DNA from: Bacillus salipaludis | GTDB taxonomy: Bacteria > Bacillota > Bacilli > Bacillales_B > DSM-18226 | DNA length: 64,000 nt | Direction: 5' to 3' | Assembly: GCF_004358205.1 (NCBI RefSeq) | Contig: NZ_SMYO01000001.1 | Coordinates: forward strand, 62,001-126,000 | Shown here: piece by piece, positions 18,273 through 28,510 of the stretch | Position numbering within the stretch: position 1 is the first letter of the stretch | How the letters are laid out: the number at the start of each line of letters is the position of its first letter | Notes under the pieces: model-generated | Told to the model about the DNA's origin: nothing | Seen by the model: the letters and a program-made list of their open reading frames with translations, nothing else | Databases searched by the model: none | Made by a program: the position numbers and the translations under genes

Positions 18273-19400
18273 TTATCCCTTTAACACTCGACAAATATTT
18301 TCTGCAGCAAAAGCTAAGTTTTCTTGGCCTGATTTGAGAGCTTCCTCGAGTGGGGTAACCTCTTTTAAGATACCGATAATGGCGTTAAATCCATTATTGT
18401 ATAAAACCTCAACACCATTGCCAATTCTACCGGCAAAAGCTATTACAGGAACGGAGTGTTTCTTTGCAACTCCAGCCACTCCGTACGGTGTTTTACCGAA
18501 CAAGGTCTGACCATCAATGCTGCCTTCTCCTGTAAAAACGTAATTCGCCCCTATGATTTTCTCCTCAAGTCCCGTATACTCGATGACAAGTTCAATCCCT
18601 TTTTTTAGTCGGGCATTTAAAAACGCCAATAATCCCGCGCCAAGTCCGCCAGCCGCTCCTGCACCTTCAATGTATGCAATATCGAGCTGCAATTGAGTCT
18701 TTATGACTTGGGCAAAATAAGCCAAATTTTGGTCAAGGAGTTTCACCATTTCCGAATTTGCCCCTTTTTGTGGCCCAAAAATGGCTGACGCACCATTATC
18801 ACCAATTAAGGGGTTGGTTACATCACAAGCGACATCAATCTTTGCCGTTTTAAGCCGTTCATCCAATCCACTTATGTCAATCGAATGTAATTGGTCCAAT
18901 GCGCCCCCGCCAAATGGAAGCTCTTTTCCACCTTGATCCTTAAAAGAAACTCCAAGTGCCTGAAGCATTCCCATTCCGCCATCATTGGTAGCACTTCCGC
19001 CAATTCCTATTAAAAAACGGCTCACACCCTTATCGAGTGCATGCTTAATTAATTGACCCGTCCCATAAGTAGTCGTTAATAGTGGATTTCGTTCTTCGAG
19101 TTTAATAAGTCCTAATCCACTTGCACTTGCCATTTCAATAACTGCGGTTTGTCCTCCATCTAAAAGGCCATATTCTGCTGTAACAGTTTTTCCTAATGGC
19201 CCGATTACTTCTGCTTTGATGACCTCGCCGTTTGACAAACTCACAAGGGATTCCACAGTACCTTCCCCGCCATCTGCCATCGGAACAATGACACATTCTG
19301 CATTAGGAAAAACCTTTTTGATTCCTTTTTCCATTGCAAGGGCAGCATTCTTCGCAGTCATACTTTCCTTAAATGAATCTGGCGCTAGCACAAATTTCAT
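18273..19400 (-). CDS. Glycerate kinase (GlxK/GarK family)
   Basis: Phosphorylates D-glycerate with ATP to 2- or 3-phosphoglycerate, feeding sugar-acid and glyoxylate breakdown into glycolysis. 375 residues; family motifs are APDSFKESMTAKNAALAMEKG at the start, MADGGEGTVESL, GIGGSATNDGGMGMLQALG and FTGEGSIDGQTLFGKTP. ATG 19400 is preceded by AAAGGA. In bacilli this gene usually travels with permease and sugar-acid dehydratase genes; here both upstream neighbours are only remnants, so its pathway may no longer work. Confidence 0.92.
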   Translation of the reverse strand: MKFVLAPDSFKESMTAKNAALAMEKGIKKVFPNAECVIVPMADGGEGTVESLVSLSNGEVIKAEVIGPLGKTVTAEYGLLDGGQTAVIEMASASGLGLIKLEERNPLLTTTYGTGQLIKHALDKGVSRFLIGIGGSATNDGGMGMLQALGVSFKDQGGKELPFGGGALDQLHSIDISGLDERLKTAKIDVACDVTNPLIGDNGASAIFGPQKGANSEMVKLLDQNLAYFAQVIKTQLQLDIAYIEGAGAAGGLGAGLLAFLNARLKKGIELVIEYTGLEEKIIGANYVFTGEGSIDGQTLFGKTPYGVAGVAKKHSVPVIAFAGRIGNGVEVLYNNGFNAIIGILKEVTPLEEALKSGQENLAFAAENICRVLKG

Positions 19401-19519
19401 CACAATCTGTCCTTTTCCTAAATTTCTTGTTCAAACAATGGAATGTGACGTTTTAGTCACCCCATTTTTTATCGTACAAGACACGGAAGCTTATTATCAA
19501 ATTTCCAGCCTGAAATTAA

Positions 19520-19680
19520 CTATTGCATTTCGGCCGCATCGTCACAGAAACCTAATCCCATGTTTTTATAAAGTTCATTTGCCTTTAAAATTTAATCGAA
19601 TCGACTTCAATTCCTAAACCTGGCTTACTAGGATTCGTGAGATGTAAAATGAGACATTCCTCATAATTGAGATGCCCTCT
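19520..19680 (-). pseudogene. C-terminal remnant of an enolase-superfamily sugar-acid dehydratase (glucarate dehydratase-like)
   Basis: Reverse strand reads HLTNPSKPGLGIEVDSIKF, then after a frame change KANELYKNMGLGFCDDAAEMQ and a stop. KPGLGIEVD and the KA-ELY-GLG-DDA-MQ pattern match the very end of glucarate dehydratases. No upstream portion exists; a terminator begins where the rest should be. The link to glycerate kinase supports a lost glucarate/galactarate pathway. Confidence 0.6.
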
Positions 19681-19687
19681 AAAAAAA

Positions 19688-19717
19688 ACATCCTTCACTA
19701 ATACAGTGAAGGATGTT
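19688..19717 (-). terminator. Bidirectional terminator
   Basis: AACATCCTTCACT (19688-19700) pairs with AGTGAAGGATGTT (19705-19717), with T-runs on both strands. Confidence 0.9.
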
Positions 19718-19728
19718 TTTCTTCCTCT

Positions 19729-20028
19729 CTAATCGATTAAGGAGATAATAGTGATGCCAATTAAGGCTAAAATAGAGAGATGGAGGCCATTTAGCCGTAG
19801 ACCTGTTTGTACTCCTGAAACACCGGCAAAACGGCTGACCATTACATTAAGACCTGAGAATGGGCTAAGTCCCGTTGAAATCGACCAGGTCAATAATAGC
19901 AATAACGCCAAAGCCATGTGACCAGTTCCGCCGGATTTAATTGCATTGCTAATGCCACCACCACTAATTGAAGCCAAGATATTGCTTAAAGGAAGCAAAG
20001 AAAAAGAAATAATGAAATCGATACAGTA
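19729..20028 (-). pseudogene. C-terminal remnant of a membrane transporter
   Basis: The frame is open from a stop near 20035 but has no credible start or ribosome-binding site. It encodes about 95 residues with two or three hydrophobic helices (GHMALALLLLLTWSISTG; LHLSILALIGITIISLI) and ends normally beside a terminator. Such a piece cannot be a whole transporter; I read it as the 3' end of a deleted permease, perhaps once partner to glycerate kinase. Family not identified. Confidence 0.5.
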
Positions 20029-20050
20029 GAGAGCGTACTAGACACAAAAA

Positions 20051-20083
20051 AATAACAGCCTTTAGTAAGGGCTAGGCTGTTTT
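20051..20083. terminator. Hairpin with T-run
   Basis: AACAGCC...GGCTGTT stem followed by TTAATT, upstream of the transporter remnant; an orphan terminator left in the decayed region. Confidence 0.5.
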
Positions 20084-20196
20084 AATTAAGTGCCATACTG
20101 CATAAACTATTGTTACTCCGTTCCAATTATATAAATTTTCCGTTAGTCCAATAAGAAGGGACCGCCGAAGCACGAAGCAGTCCCCCATTTAAACTA

Positions 20197-20904
20197 CTAA
20201 AATATACTATGTAACACGAAATAAAGTAAGATTCCACCTAAAAAGAACCATGGTGTAATTTTAAAGGTTCCACGATTAATTAATGGCAATAATAATGTTC
20301 CACAAAGATATAGGAAAATTCCGGCTGTTATGGATAAGCCTATGGCCACAATTTGTTCTTGATAATCTTTAAGCCCAGATACTAAAATTGCAGATCCTGC
20401 TCCTAACCAAGTGAAAATTCCTTGAACGATAAGATAAATTGTCGTTTTTCTGCGGCCATTTAAAAAAGCAAGCATAACGGAAGTATAAGAAAGTCCCTCT
20501 GGAATTTTATGAATTACCAGTGCGATTGAAACAAAGACACCTAATTCAAAAGATGCAGAATAACTGATCCCGATAGATAACCCCTCAAAAAAATTGTGAA
20601 GCAGCATTCCAATAGATAATCCCCTTATGGTTGCATTATCACTGTTTTCTAACCCATTTTTCCCGTTTGTTGTTGTTGGCAGAAAGATAAAATACATAAT
20701 AAGGAAACCAATTAGGACAAACAAAGTACTATGTTCTAGGCCTTCTTGTCCTTCAGGAATTAAATCCAAAAGAGCAATGGATATCAATAAACCAGCGCTA
20801 AGTGCGACCAAGGACAATAAGGTTTTTTCCGACCAATTTTTCCTAAATAAAACGAGAAAACCTCCAAAAATGTAGGCAAGGGATGAGATTACTACAACAA
20901 GCAA
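20197..20904 (-). CDS. ZIP-family divalent metal transporter
   Basis: 235 residues, eight predicted helices. Helix 4 has HNFFEGLSIG and helix 5 has HKIPEGLSYT, the two H-x3-E motifs that form the metal site of ZIP proteins. Substrate likely Zn2+ or Fe2+/Mn2+. The usual long His loop is short here. The TTG at 20904 has no SD near it; AAGGAG lies about 25 bases further up, 9 bases before an in-frame CTG at 20919, so the true start may be a non-standard CTG (or ATT at 20925). Confidence 0.88.
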   Translation of the reverse strand: MLVVVISSLAYIFGGFLVLFRKNWSEKTLLSLVALSAGLLISIALLDLIPEGQEGLEHSTLFVLIGFLIMYFIFLPTTTNGKNGLENSDNATIRGLSIGMLLHNFFEGLSIGISYSASFELGVFVSIALVIHKIPEGLSYTSVMLAFLNGRRKTTIYLIVQGIFTWLGAGSAILVSGLKDYQEQIVAIGLSITAGIFLYLCGTLLLPLINRGTFKITPWFFLGGILLYFVLHSIF

Positions 20905-21016
20905 TACCGTTGGAGTCAGTTTAATCCTCTCCTTTATCGTTCATTCCTCAATATTTATTCATAAAATTGTGAAATGATTACAATATTGAGATGATACACC
21001 CATTGAAACACAGAAA

Positions 21017-21046
21017 AATGAGGTGTCTTATCCAGACCACCTCATT
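21017..21046 (-). terminator. Terminator after the YjcZ-type gene
   Basis: AATGAGGTG / CACCTCATT stem with a short T-rich reverse-strand tail. Confidence 0.75.
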
Positions 21047-21058
21047 TTCTGTGTGTTA

Positions 21059-21190
21059 TTAATAGAAACTGCTTGCTCCAACAATAATTAAAAGAATGAA
21101 CAATACAACAATTAAAACAAATGGACTAAATCCTCCATATCCACCGAATCCGCCATAGCCATAACCACCACAACCGCACCATCCGCACAT
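21059..21190 (-). CDS. YjcZ-family sporulation peptide
   Basis: 43 residues: a Gly/Tyr-rich head (MCGWCGCGGYGYGGFGGYGG) followed by one hydrophobic helix (FVLIVVLFILLIIVGASSFY). This is the standard layout of the YjcZ/YczM-type small proteins found in spore coats and forespore membranes. AAGGAGG lies 9 bases before the ATG. Monocistronic. Confidence 0.88.
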   Translation of the reverse strand: MCGWCGCGGYGYGGFGGYGGFSPFVLIVVLFILLIIVGASSFY

Positions 21191-21344
21191 AGTAAACGCA
21201 CCTCCTTAAGGTTGTTTACAATATTAATATGCATCTTTATCCTTTAAAGGAAATGGTAATATAACATGTCAGTTAAAATGGATGTTTGTCCTGCCCTATA
21301 TTTCTACAAAGCAAAAGGGGACACACAGCTGTCTACTTTACAAT

Positions 21345-21509
21345 CTATGTTTGAAGAAGGTGCAGTGAATTTTCAATGTCGTTATAGTAAATAACCTCAG
21401 ATAGAACCTTATAACCCTGTACGTTGCCAAAAGCTTCTCTTGCTTCTTTTTCGTTATTAAATTCAAACATGGTAATTTCTTCTTTTAAATAGACAGTAAT
21501 GACCCACAT
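21345..21509 (-). CDS. Small conserved protein, 54 residues (paralogue of 34299-34445)
   Basis: Begins MWVITVYLKEEITMFEFNNE, then KEAREAF, GYKVLSEVIYYND. AAGGAG lies 10 bases upstream of the ATG. A second gene at 34299 encodes the same pattern (MWVIT, IFEFSTEREARDAM, LTEVIYFND), which supports both as real genes. Predicted beta-beta-alpha-beta fold, cytoplasmic. I know no function. Confidence 0.72.
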   Translation of the reverse strand: MWVITVYLKEEITMFEFNNEKEAREAFGNVQGYKVLSEVIYYNDIENSLHLLQT

Positions 21510-21671
21510 AAGTTTTCCACTCCTTCAAGATTGTTTTCACCTCTTTTAATTGCAAATAAAGTATAATCAAAATATTCTGAAGTGAGAACGTTTCCCAAAT
21601 TAAGTTTTTTTCATAAATAAAATATATTTTGTTCATTTAGTTCATGTGTGGAATTTAATATCCATAAAAAA

Positions 21672-21696
21672 ATAGCCCTGCTTTAATAGGAGGGCT
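21672..21696 (-). terminator. Terminator after the DUF4405 gene
   Basis: AGCCCT...AGGGCT stem with seven T on the reverse strand. Confidence 0.75.
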
Positions 21697-21790
21697 AGAA
21701 CCTTTATGGCAACATAAAATGTGCCTTCTTTCACTTTTTCTTGGATCGTGTGAAAGATGATTGATTTCAATAGTTGTTGAACCTTGATTA

Positions 21791-22612
21791 CTAATTTTGA
21801 AGATTTAAGTTTCTTGATTTTCGTTTATTCGTCAGGTTTCGCCTTTCAAAATAATAAGTTGGTATGATGATGGCCGCCCAAATCGCAAAATAATTTAGAA
21901 CATCACGAAACGGGTTGCTGCTGCCACCATGTCCATCTTTTCCATGAAATTTTCCTTCACGAAAATCTCCACTAGGCTGTCCCTGTACTGTATTTGTTGT
22001 TATCCCTGTATTCCCATTGTTAGATGCCTGCTCACTTTGTTGTATTTGTTTAGGTGCAAAATCAGCAATATTTGAAGAAGCTGTTGCGGAAAACAATTGA
22101 ATTCCGCCTGCTAAAAGGGCGATGGATAGGACTACTGTTGCAATTACCCCTTTTCTAAGTTTTCCATCTTTTGATTTAAACGCCTTTTTACAAATACTCA
22201 TTACCCATTGCCAATGGACCCCAACATGAAGGCCCACTAATGCAAGCGTTACGTCTGCTGAGAAACTGTGGATTCCTCGAATCGAGTGTCCACTTTGTAC
22301 CGCAAGATTTGGAAAAACTACCCTTGAAATAAATATACCTGTAATAATGACGGTAGCCATAGAAATTAAAAGCAGGATATTTAACAAATAACTAAATTTT
22401 GTTTTTTTAGGAAGTTTAGAATCGAAAATCTTTTTAGTTGTATTAATCACCCAGCGATAGTTCAATCCGATATGTGTAAGAATCGCTACTCCGATTACCA
22501 AACCTGCCACTTCATGAAAAGGTAAACCATTTAATACCCTTGGATCCATTAACAACACAAAAGTGATTGCCATTAATAAATCCAGAACAATTCTTGTATA
22601 ATTCTTTTTCAA
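21791..22612 (-). CDS. DUF4405 / cytochrome b561-like membrane protein
   Basis: 273 residues. Four main helices carry histidines suited to haem ligation (FHEVAGLVIGVAILTHIGLN, GHSIRGIHSFSADVTLALVGLHVGVHW). A fifth helix and a polar linker rich in S/N/Q follow, then a final helix before a basic tail. The fold resembles di-haem quinone-linked cytochromes and FMN-reductase membrane partners. A role in electron transfer is inferred; no partner gene adjoins. Confidence 0.75.
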   Translation of the reverse strand: MKKNYTRIVLDLLMAITFVLLMDPRVLNGLPFHEVAGLVIGVAILTHIGLNYRWVINTTKKIFDSKLPKKTKFSYLLNILLLISMATVIITGIFISRVVFPNLAVQSGHSIRGIHSFSADVTLALVGLHVGVHWQWVMSICKKAFKSKDGKLRKGVIATVVLSIALLAGGIQLFSATASSNIADFAPKQIQQSEQASNNGNTGITTNTVQGQPSGDFREGKFHGKDGHGGSSNPFRDVLNYFAIWAAIIIPTYYFERRNLTNKRKSRNLNLQN

Positions 22613-22771
22613 GTTAATTCCCCCAAATTTAAATTTTGTCTCTATCTGTTTTCCATCTTAATGGGAGAACCTTAATATAAGCTTAAGTTCTTTCATCCGC
22701 GTTATTCCATTTTAACTTCAACAAAAAAGCGCCTAATCCATTTAGATTTAAGCACTCTTTTTGTTGAAAAA

Positions 22772-24226
<1,455 letters not shown>

Positions 24227-24378
24227 TTATTCCATCATTAATATTTGTTTTTTAAGTGAATTTATTAATTCTCTTCCTTTTAAAATAAAAACAAAGACTA
24301 CAATAAAATGATAACTACGTTTAGTAGGCTAGTAAATAAATGCAGATTATCTAGTTTTTAATAACAAAAGAAGTAACT

Positions 24379-24396
24379 TGTTACATTAATGTAACA
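24379..24396. promoter_or_regulatory. Perfect 18-bp palindrome between the glucosidase and rpiR
   Basis: TGTTACATTAATGTAACA, perfectly symmetric, 72 bases before the rpiR start and 171 before the glucosidase start. A likely operator for the divergent RpiR protein. Confidence 0.65.
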
Positions 24397-24467
24397 CAGT
24401 GTTTTCCATTGAATATGTATGTTAAAATGCGATTATCCATTTTTTAATAAAGGAGAATACTTAATCC

Positions 24468-25193
24468 ATGTTTTCAAATGAGATTATCGCTTCATTTAAT
24501 GAACTAGAGACTTCTTTATACAACTATATTAGTCAAAATAGTGAGAAAGTGGCTTATATGCGAATTCGTGAACTGGCAGATGAAACCCATGTATCGACAG
24601 CAACAATTTTACGTTTTTGCAGGAAACTTAATTGTGAGGGATTTTCCGAATTTAAAGTAAAGCTTAAAATGCTGTCAAAAGAGCAAAAAAAAACGATAGT
24701 AAAGAGTTCTCAACAATCGGTAGTTGATTTTTTTGAGCGAACATTAAAGGGCGATTTAGAAGAAAAAATTAGCGAGGCTGCAAGGCTTGTTTCCGAGGCA
24801 GATAATGTTATTTTTATTGGAATTGGGAGCTCTGGTATTCTTGCTGAATATGGTGCAAGATATTTCTCAAGCTTAGGGAAATTTTCTTTGTATATTAAGG
24901 ATCCACACTTTCCGATTCACTCCAAGCTCATGTTTAACAGTGTCACCATTGCTTTATCTGTATCTGGAGAAAATAATTTTACCGTCGCGCATCTTAACCA
25001 GCTTAAACAGGAAGGCAGTAAAATTATTAGTATTACAAACAATAAATTCTCAACGATTGCAAAAATCTCTGATATCAACATTGCTTATTATGTAACAGAG
25101 GAAGTTTTTGAAGAATCGAATATTACAACACAGGTACCTGTTATTTATATTTTAGAATCAATGGCTCGGGAAATTTATAAACTGAATCATTAG
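24468..25193 (+). CDS. MurR/RpiR-family transcriptional regulator
   Basis: 241 residues: N-terminal HTH (MRIRELADETHVSTATILRF at about 27-46) and C-terminal SIS sugar-phosphate-binding domain (VIFIGIGSSGILAEYGARYF; SVSGENNF; TNNKFSTIAK). Divergent from the 6-phospho-beta-glucosidase, so I infer that it senses a phosphorylated sugar and controls that gene, probably through the palindrome at 24379. Confidence 0.9.
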   Translation: MFSNEIIASFNELETSLYNYISQNSEKVAYMRIRELADETHVSTATILRFCRKLNCEGFSEFKVKLKMLSKEQKKTIVKSSQQSVVDFFERTLKGDLEEKISEAARLVSEADNVIFIGIGSSGILAEYGARYFSSLGKFSLYIKDPHFPIHSKLMFNSVTIALSVSGENNFTVAHLNQLKQEGSKIISITNNKFSTIAKISDINIAYYVTEEVFEESNITTQVPVIYILESMAREIYKLNH

Positions 25194-25219
25194 GTTAAAT
25201 TCCTTTATTATAAAAAGGT

Positions 25220-26461
25220 TCAGAATCCGATTTCTGAACCTTTTACCTTTCCTTCAACCTTATTAAGGTTTCGAAGGGTTTTATATAAAGATACGCTGCA
25301 AACTGAGCATAGTATGGCCAATCCTGCGATAAACACATAACCAGCCTGAAGGCCAATTAGTTCACCTCCTGCACTCCTCTGCCCCCATACCCGATTGAAA
25401 AAATCAATGATAAAACCGACAAGCAAATTTCCCATTATACTGGAAATTCCTAAGAGAGTTACCGTAAAAGTGATCGCTGTCCCTACTCCTTTAGAGTATT
25501 GTTTGGCAAGCAACGCCATAACGGTCGGATAAATTGGAGCAATCCCAATACCTGCAATGGCAAAAAGAATGGCCCCTTTTTCTCCGCTGAAAATGGCAGC
25601 AAGGCTGGATACACCAGAAAAAGCAGAAAAAAACATAATGGAAAGGGTATATCCAATTTTATCCGTGATGGGTCCGGCAAACAGCCTTGAAAGGGTAAAG
25701 AACAGAAAAAAGGACGAAAGCATTCCCGATGCTCTATTTAATGACCAATCATAAGCATTTTCCAAATAATAAACAAGCCAGCTTCCGATTGATATTTCAG
25801 ACACCACTCCAAACGAAAGGATGGCCACAATCTTCCAAGCAATCGGATCCCGAATCAGATTTCGAAACGATGTGGATTCACCATCTTTTTGATGTTCCTC
25901 TGGAAACCTTCCAAAAAATGAAGGAATGATGGGCAAAATGGATAGTGAAAGAACCATTAAATACATACCTCGCCAGTCAAGTTCCCCATTCAAAACATTC
26001 CATCCCATCATGGAAGCACCCAAAATAGGAGCCCCGATTGAACTGAGGCCATAAAAAAAATGGGCAAGGTTCATCATTGTCCCCGTGTTCTTAGTAAATA
26101 TGCGGGCAGCCATGATTCCAAGCCCAATCTCGAGTATGCCGTTTCCCAGATATAACATAAAATAAGATAGCGTTAATGATGTATACCCCTTAGACAAGAA
26201 CATGAAAATATCCTACAATGTCATCGAGGCAAATGCAAGGATTCCTATCCATTTAATTCCGATCTTATTGGACAGGTTTGAAGTAAATGAGCACGCCAGC
26301 AGATACCCAAAAGAATTTAAGGCAAGCAAGAAACCAAGCTGAGATTCATGCAGTTTGAATTCGGATTGCATGACCGGCAGAGCAGGGCCTTTTACATTTT
26401 CCGATAAACCAAAGATAAAAAAGCCGCCAAACACCACAAATAATAACAGGATCGAATTCAT
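25220..26461 (-). pseudogene. MFS sugar-type permease interrupted by an in-frame TAG
   Basis: The N-terminal part from ATG 26461 (after GGAG) encodes helices 1-3 (GGFFIFGLSENVKGPALPVM) and ends at TAG, 26213-26215. The same frame continues without any shift (DIFMFLSKGYTSLTLSYFML) through the remaining helices to 25220, giving 414 codons in all. A single nonsense codon therefore breaks an otherwise intact 12-helix transporter. Related to fucose/glucose-type permeases. Lies convergent to rpiR. Confidence 0.8.
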
Positions 26462-26720
26462 TCTTTGATTCTCCAAATATCTTAACCTCCAGACAATGTC
26501 ACAACATTGAGACATTATAAACTGAATTTCTCATATTAACATTAATGATTAGCCAAGGCATGTGTAAAATTGTATGCAATGAATTACGCATTTTTTCTTA
26601 ATTGCTGAAGACAGTATAAAAATTGTTTTTAACGTTTAAGTAATGTTTTTCAAAAAAGGTGAATAGGATAAGGTAAGTACTCCAATATTCGAATCTTCTT
26701 TTGGAAGGGGTCGATATTTG

Positions 26721-26891
26721 ATGTGGCAGCTATGGCTTACAGGTTTAATTGGTATATGGGTATTTTTCTCTCCGTGGGTATACAACTTTACTGATAACAC
26801 CGGCGCCTTATGGAACAGCATCATTTTTGGAGTTATCCTTCTAATTTTAGCGATTTGGGCAGGAAGTAAGGCGAAAAATAATAATCCTTGA
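26721..26891 (+). CDS. Small SPW-motif membrane protein, 56 residues
   Basis: MWQLWLTGLIGIWVFFSPWV, then a second helix (SIIFGVILLILAIWAG). The FFSPWV motif between the two helices is the SPW signature. AAGGGG precedes the ATG by 10 bases. Function unknown; often found singly. Confidence 0.75.
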   Translation: MWQLWLTGLIGIWVFFSPWVYNFTDNTGALWNSIIFGVILLILAIWAGSKAKNNNP

Positions 26892-27069
26892 TTGTACAGC
26901 AAGATTAAATAGCTTCATATTGGAGTACGATTCCCCTCCTTTTTGGAGGGTTTTTATGTGTTAGGATTCCCATTCCATAAGCGAAAATAGCCACTAAAAG
27001 AAATAAGGCTGGACACTAGCATGGGCTTTACATAACTGATATTACTTTGTTAAACACTTCACAAAAATG

Positions 27070-27098
27070 TTGACAGAATACTAGAACAGGTGTAACGT
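27070..27098 (+). promoter_or_regulatory. SigA promoter of the S-box gene
   Basis: TTGACA, 17-base spacer, TAACGT with a TG just before it; 27 bases upstream of the riboswitch. Confidence 0.65.
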
Positions 27099-27124
27099 AA
27101 ATATTAGTTAAATATTTTAGAATA

Positions 27125-27276
27125 TTCTTATCAAGAGAGGTGGAGGGACTGGCCCTTTGAAACCTCGGCAGCAGACTTTTTGTACTGTGCCAATTCCAGT
27201 AGCGTTTTGCTAGAAGATAAGAAGAGAATCGATTACGTTTATGCCCCCCTCTTCTTATTTATGAAGAGGGGTTTTT
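27125..27276 (+). promoter_or_regulatory. SAM-I (S-box) riboswitch with terminator
   Basis: The aptamer spans 27125-27223: P1 strands TTCTTATC (27125-27132) and GATAAGAA (27216-27223) enclose the conserved AGAGAGGTGGAGGGACTGGC, AACCTCGGCA and the later helices. The terminator is CCCCTCTTC (27246-27254) / GAAGAGGGG (27263-27271) plus T5. TAAGAAGAG (27218-27226) can instead pair with CTCTTCTTA (27249-27257) as antiterminator. Reads through when S-adenosylmethionine is low. Confidence 0.97.
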
Positions 27277-27304
27277 AATTTTTATTGAAAGAAGGAAATT
27301 AATT

Positions 27305-28432
27305 ATGACCAAAACACTAGTCAAGGCTCCATTTAAAGCAGACCATGTCGGTAGTTTTCTAAGACCGGAACAGATTAAAGCAGCAAGAAAAGCATATGCA
27401 AACGGGGAAATCGATCATGCAGCCCTTAAGGTGATAGAGGATAAAGAAATTGAAAAACTGGTACAGAAACAAATTGAGGCAGGCCTTAAATCCATCACGG
27501 ATGGTGAGTTTAGACGTGCATGGTGGCATTTAGACTTTTTAGCTGGTTTAGAAGGTGTTGAGGAATTCGAAGCGGAGTATGTAAGTAACTTCAAAGGTGC
27601 CAAAACAAAAAATAAAGCAATTAAGGTAGTTGGTAAAATCGACTTTAATGGTCATTATATGTTAGAGCACTTCAAATTCCTAAAGCATGCCGTTGATCAA
27701 TACGGTGATGGAACTCAAGTTGCTAAGTTCTCCATTCCAAGCCCCAATATGTTATTCACAAGAATTCAGGGCGATGAGTATTACAATGGCGACACAGAGC
27801 AGTTCTACCATGATACAGTAACAGCTTACCAAAAGGCCATTCAAGCTTTCTATGATGCGGGCTGCCGTTACTTACAATTAGACGATACTTCCTGGATTGA
27901 TTTTGTTTCCGAAGAACGGATTAAGGCTGTTGTTGAAAAACTTGGCATGGATGTACAAGACATTATCGATACTAGAGTACGCTGCTTAAATGATGCCATT
28001 GCTAAGAAGCCTAATGATTTATTAATTACGATGCATATTTGTCGTGGTAACTTCCGATCTACTTTCATAACGAGCGGAGGATACGATCAAATCTCTGATG
28101 CAATTTTTGCAAATTTAAATGTAGATGGCTTATTCTTGGAATATGATGATAATCGTTCAGGTGATTTTGAACCACTTAAAAGCTTTAAACGTGATGACAA
28201 AACCGTTGTATTAGGATTAATTACCTCTAAATTCCCTGAATTAGAAGATCCCGAAACGATTAAAGCAAGAATTAATGAAGCAAGTCAATCGATTCCATTA
28301 GAAAACTTGGCATTAAGCCCTCAGTGCGGATTTGCCAGCACAGAAGAAGGAAATGTTTTAACAGAAGAGGAACAATGGAAAAAGATAAAGCATATCGTAA
28401 AAATTGCTGAAAGCGTATGGGGCGGCATTTAA
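27305..28432 (+). CDS. MetE C-terminal-domain protein (YxjG/YxjH-like)
   Basis: 375-residue protein of the cobalamin-independent methionine synthase II family, catalytic half only. DHVGSFLRP at the start, DGEFRR-WWHLDF, LQLDDTSW, HICRGNFRS (zinc His/Cys) and LSPQCGF (second Cys) are the zinc and methyl-acceptor site residues. The S-box directly upstream puts it in methionine/sulfur metabolism, as for B. subtilis yxjG and yxjH. The methyl donor is not known; it lacks the folate-binding N-terminal half of MetE. Confidence 0.92.
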   Translation: MTKTLVKAPFKADHVGSFLRPEQIKAARKAYANGEIDHAALKVIEDKEIEKLVQKQIEAGLKSITDGEFRRAWWHLDFLAGLEGVEEFEAEYVSNFKGAKTKNKAIKVVGKIDFNGHYMLEHFKFLKHAVDQYGDGTQVAKFSIPSPNMLFTRIQGDEYYNGDTEQFYHDTVTAYQKAIQAFYDAGCRYLQLDDTSWIDFVSEERIKAVVEKLGMDVQDIIDTRVRCLNDAIAKKPNDLLITMHICRGNFRSTFITSGGYDQISDAIFANLNVDGLFLEYDDNRSGDFEPLKSFKRDDKTVVLGLITSKFPELEDPETIKARINEASQSIPLENLALSPQCGFASTEEGNVLTEEEQWKKIKHIVKIAESVWGGI

Positions 28433-28442
28433 ATACATCGAA

Positions 28443-28476
28443 AAACCCTTCTTCCCTTAGGTTGGAAGAAGGGTTT
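28443..28476. terminator. Terminator between the MetE-like gene and the aldolase gene
   Basis: AAACCCTTCTTCC (28443-28455) pairs perfectly with GGAAGAAGGGTTT (28464-28476). Confidence 0.92.
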
Positions 28477-28510
28477 TTACTTGGATACCTAATCGATTTC
28501 ACAATCCTAA

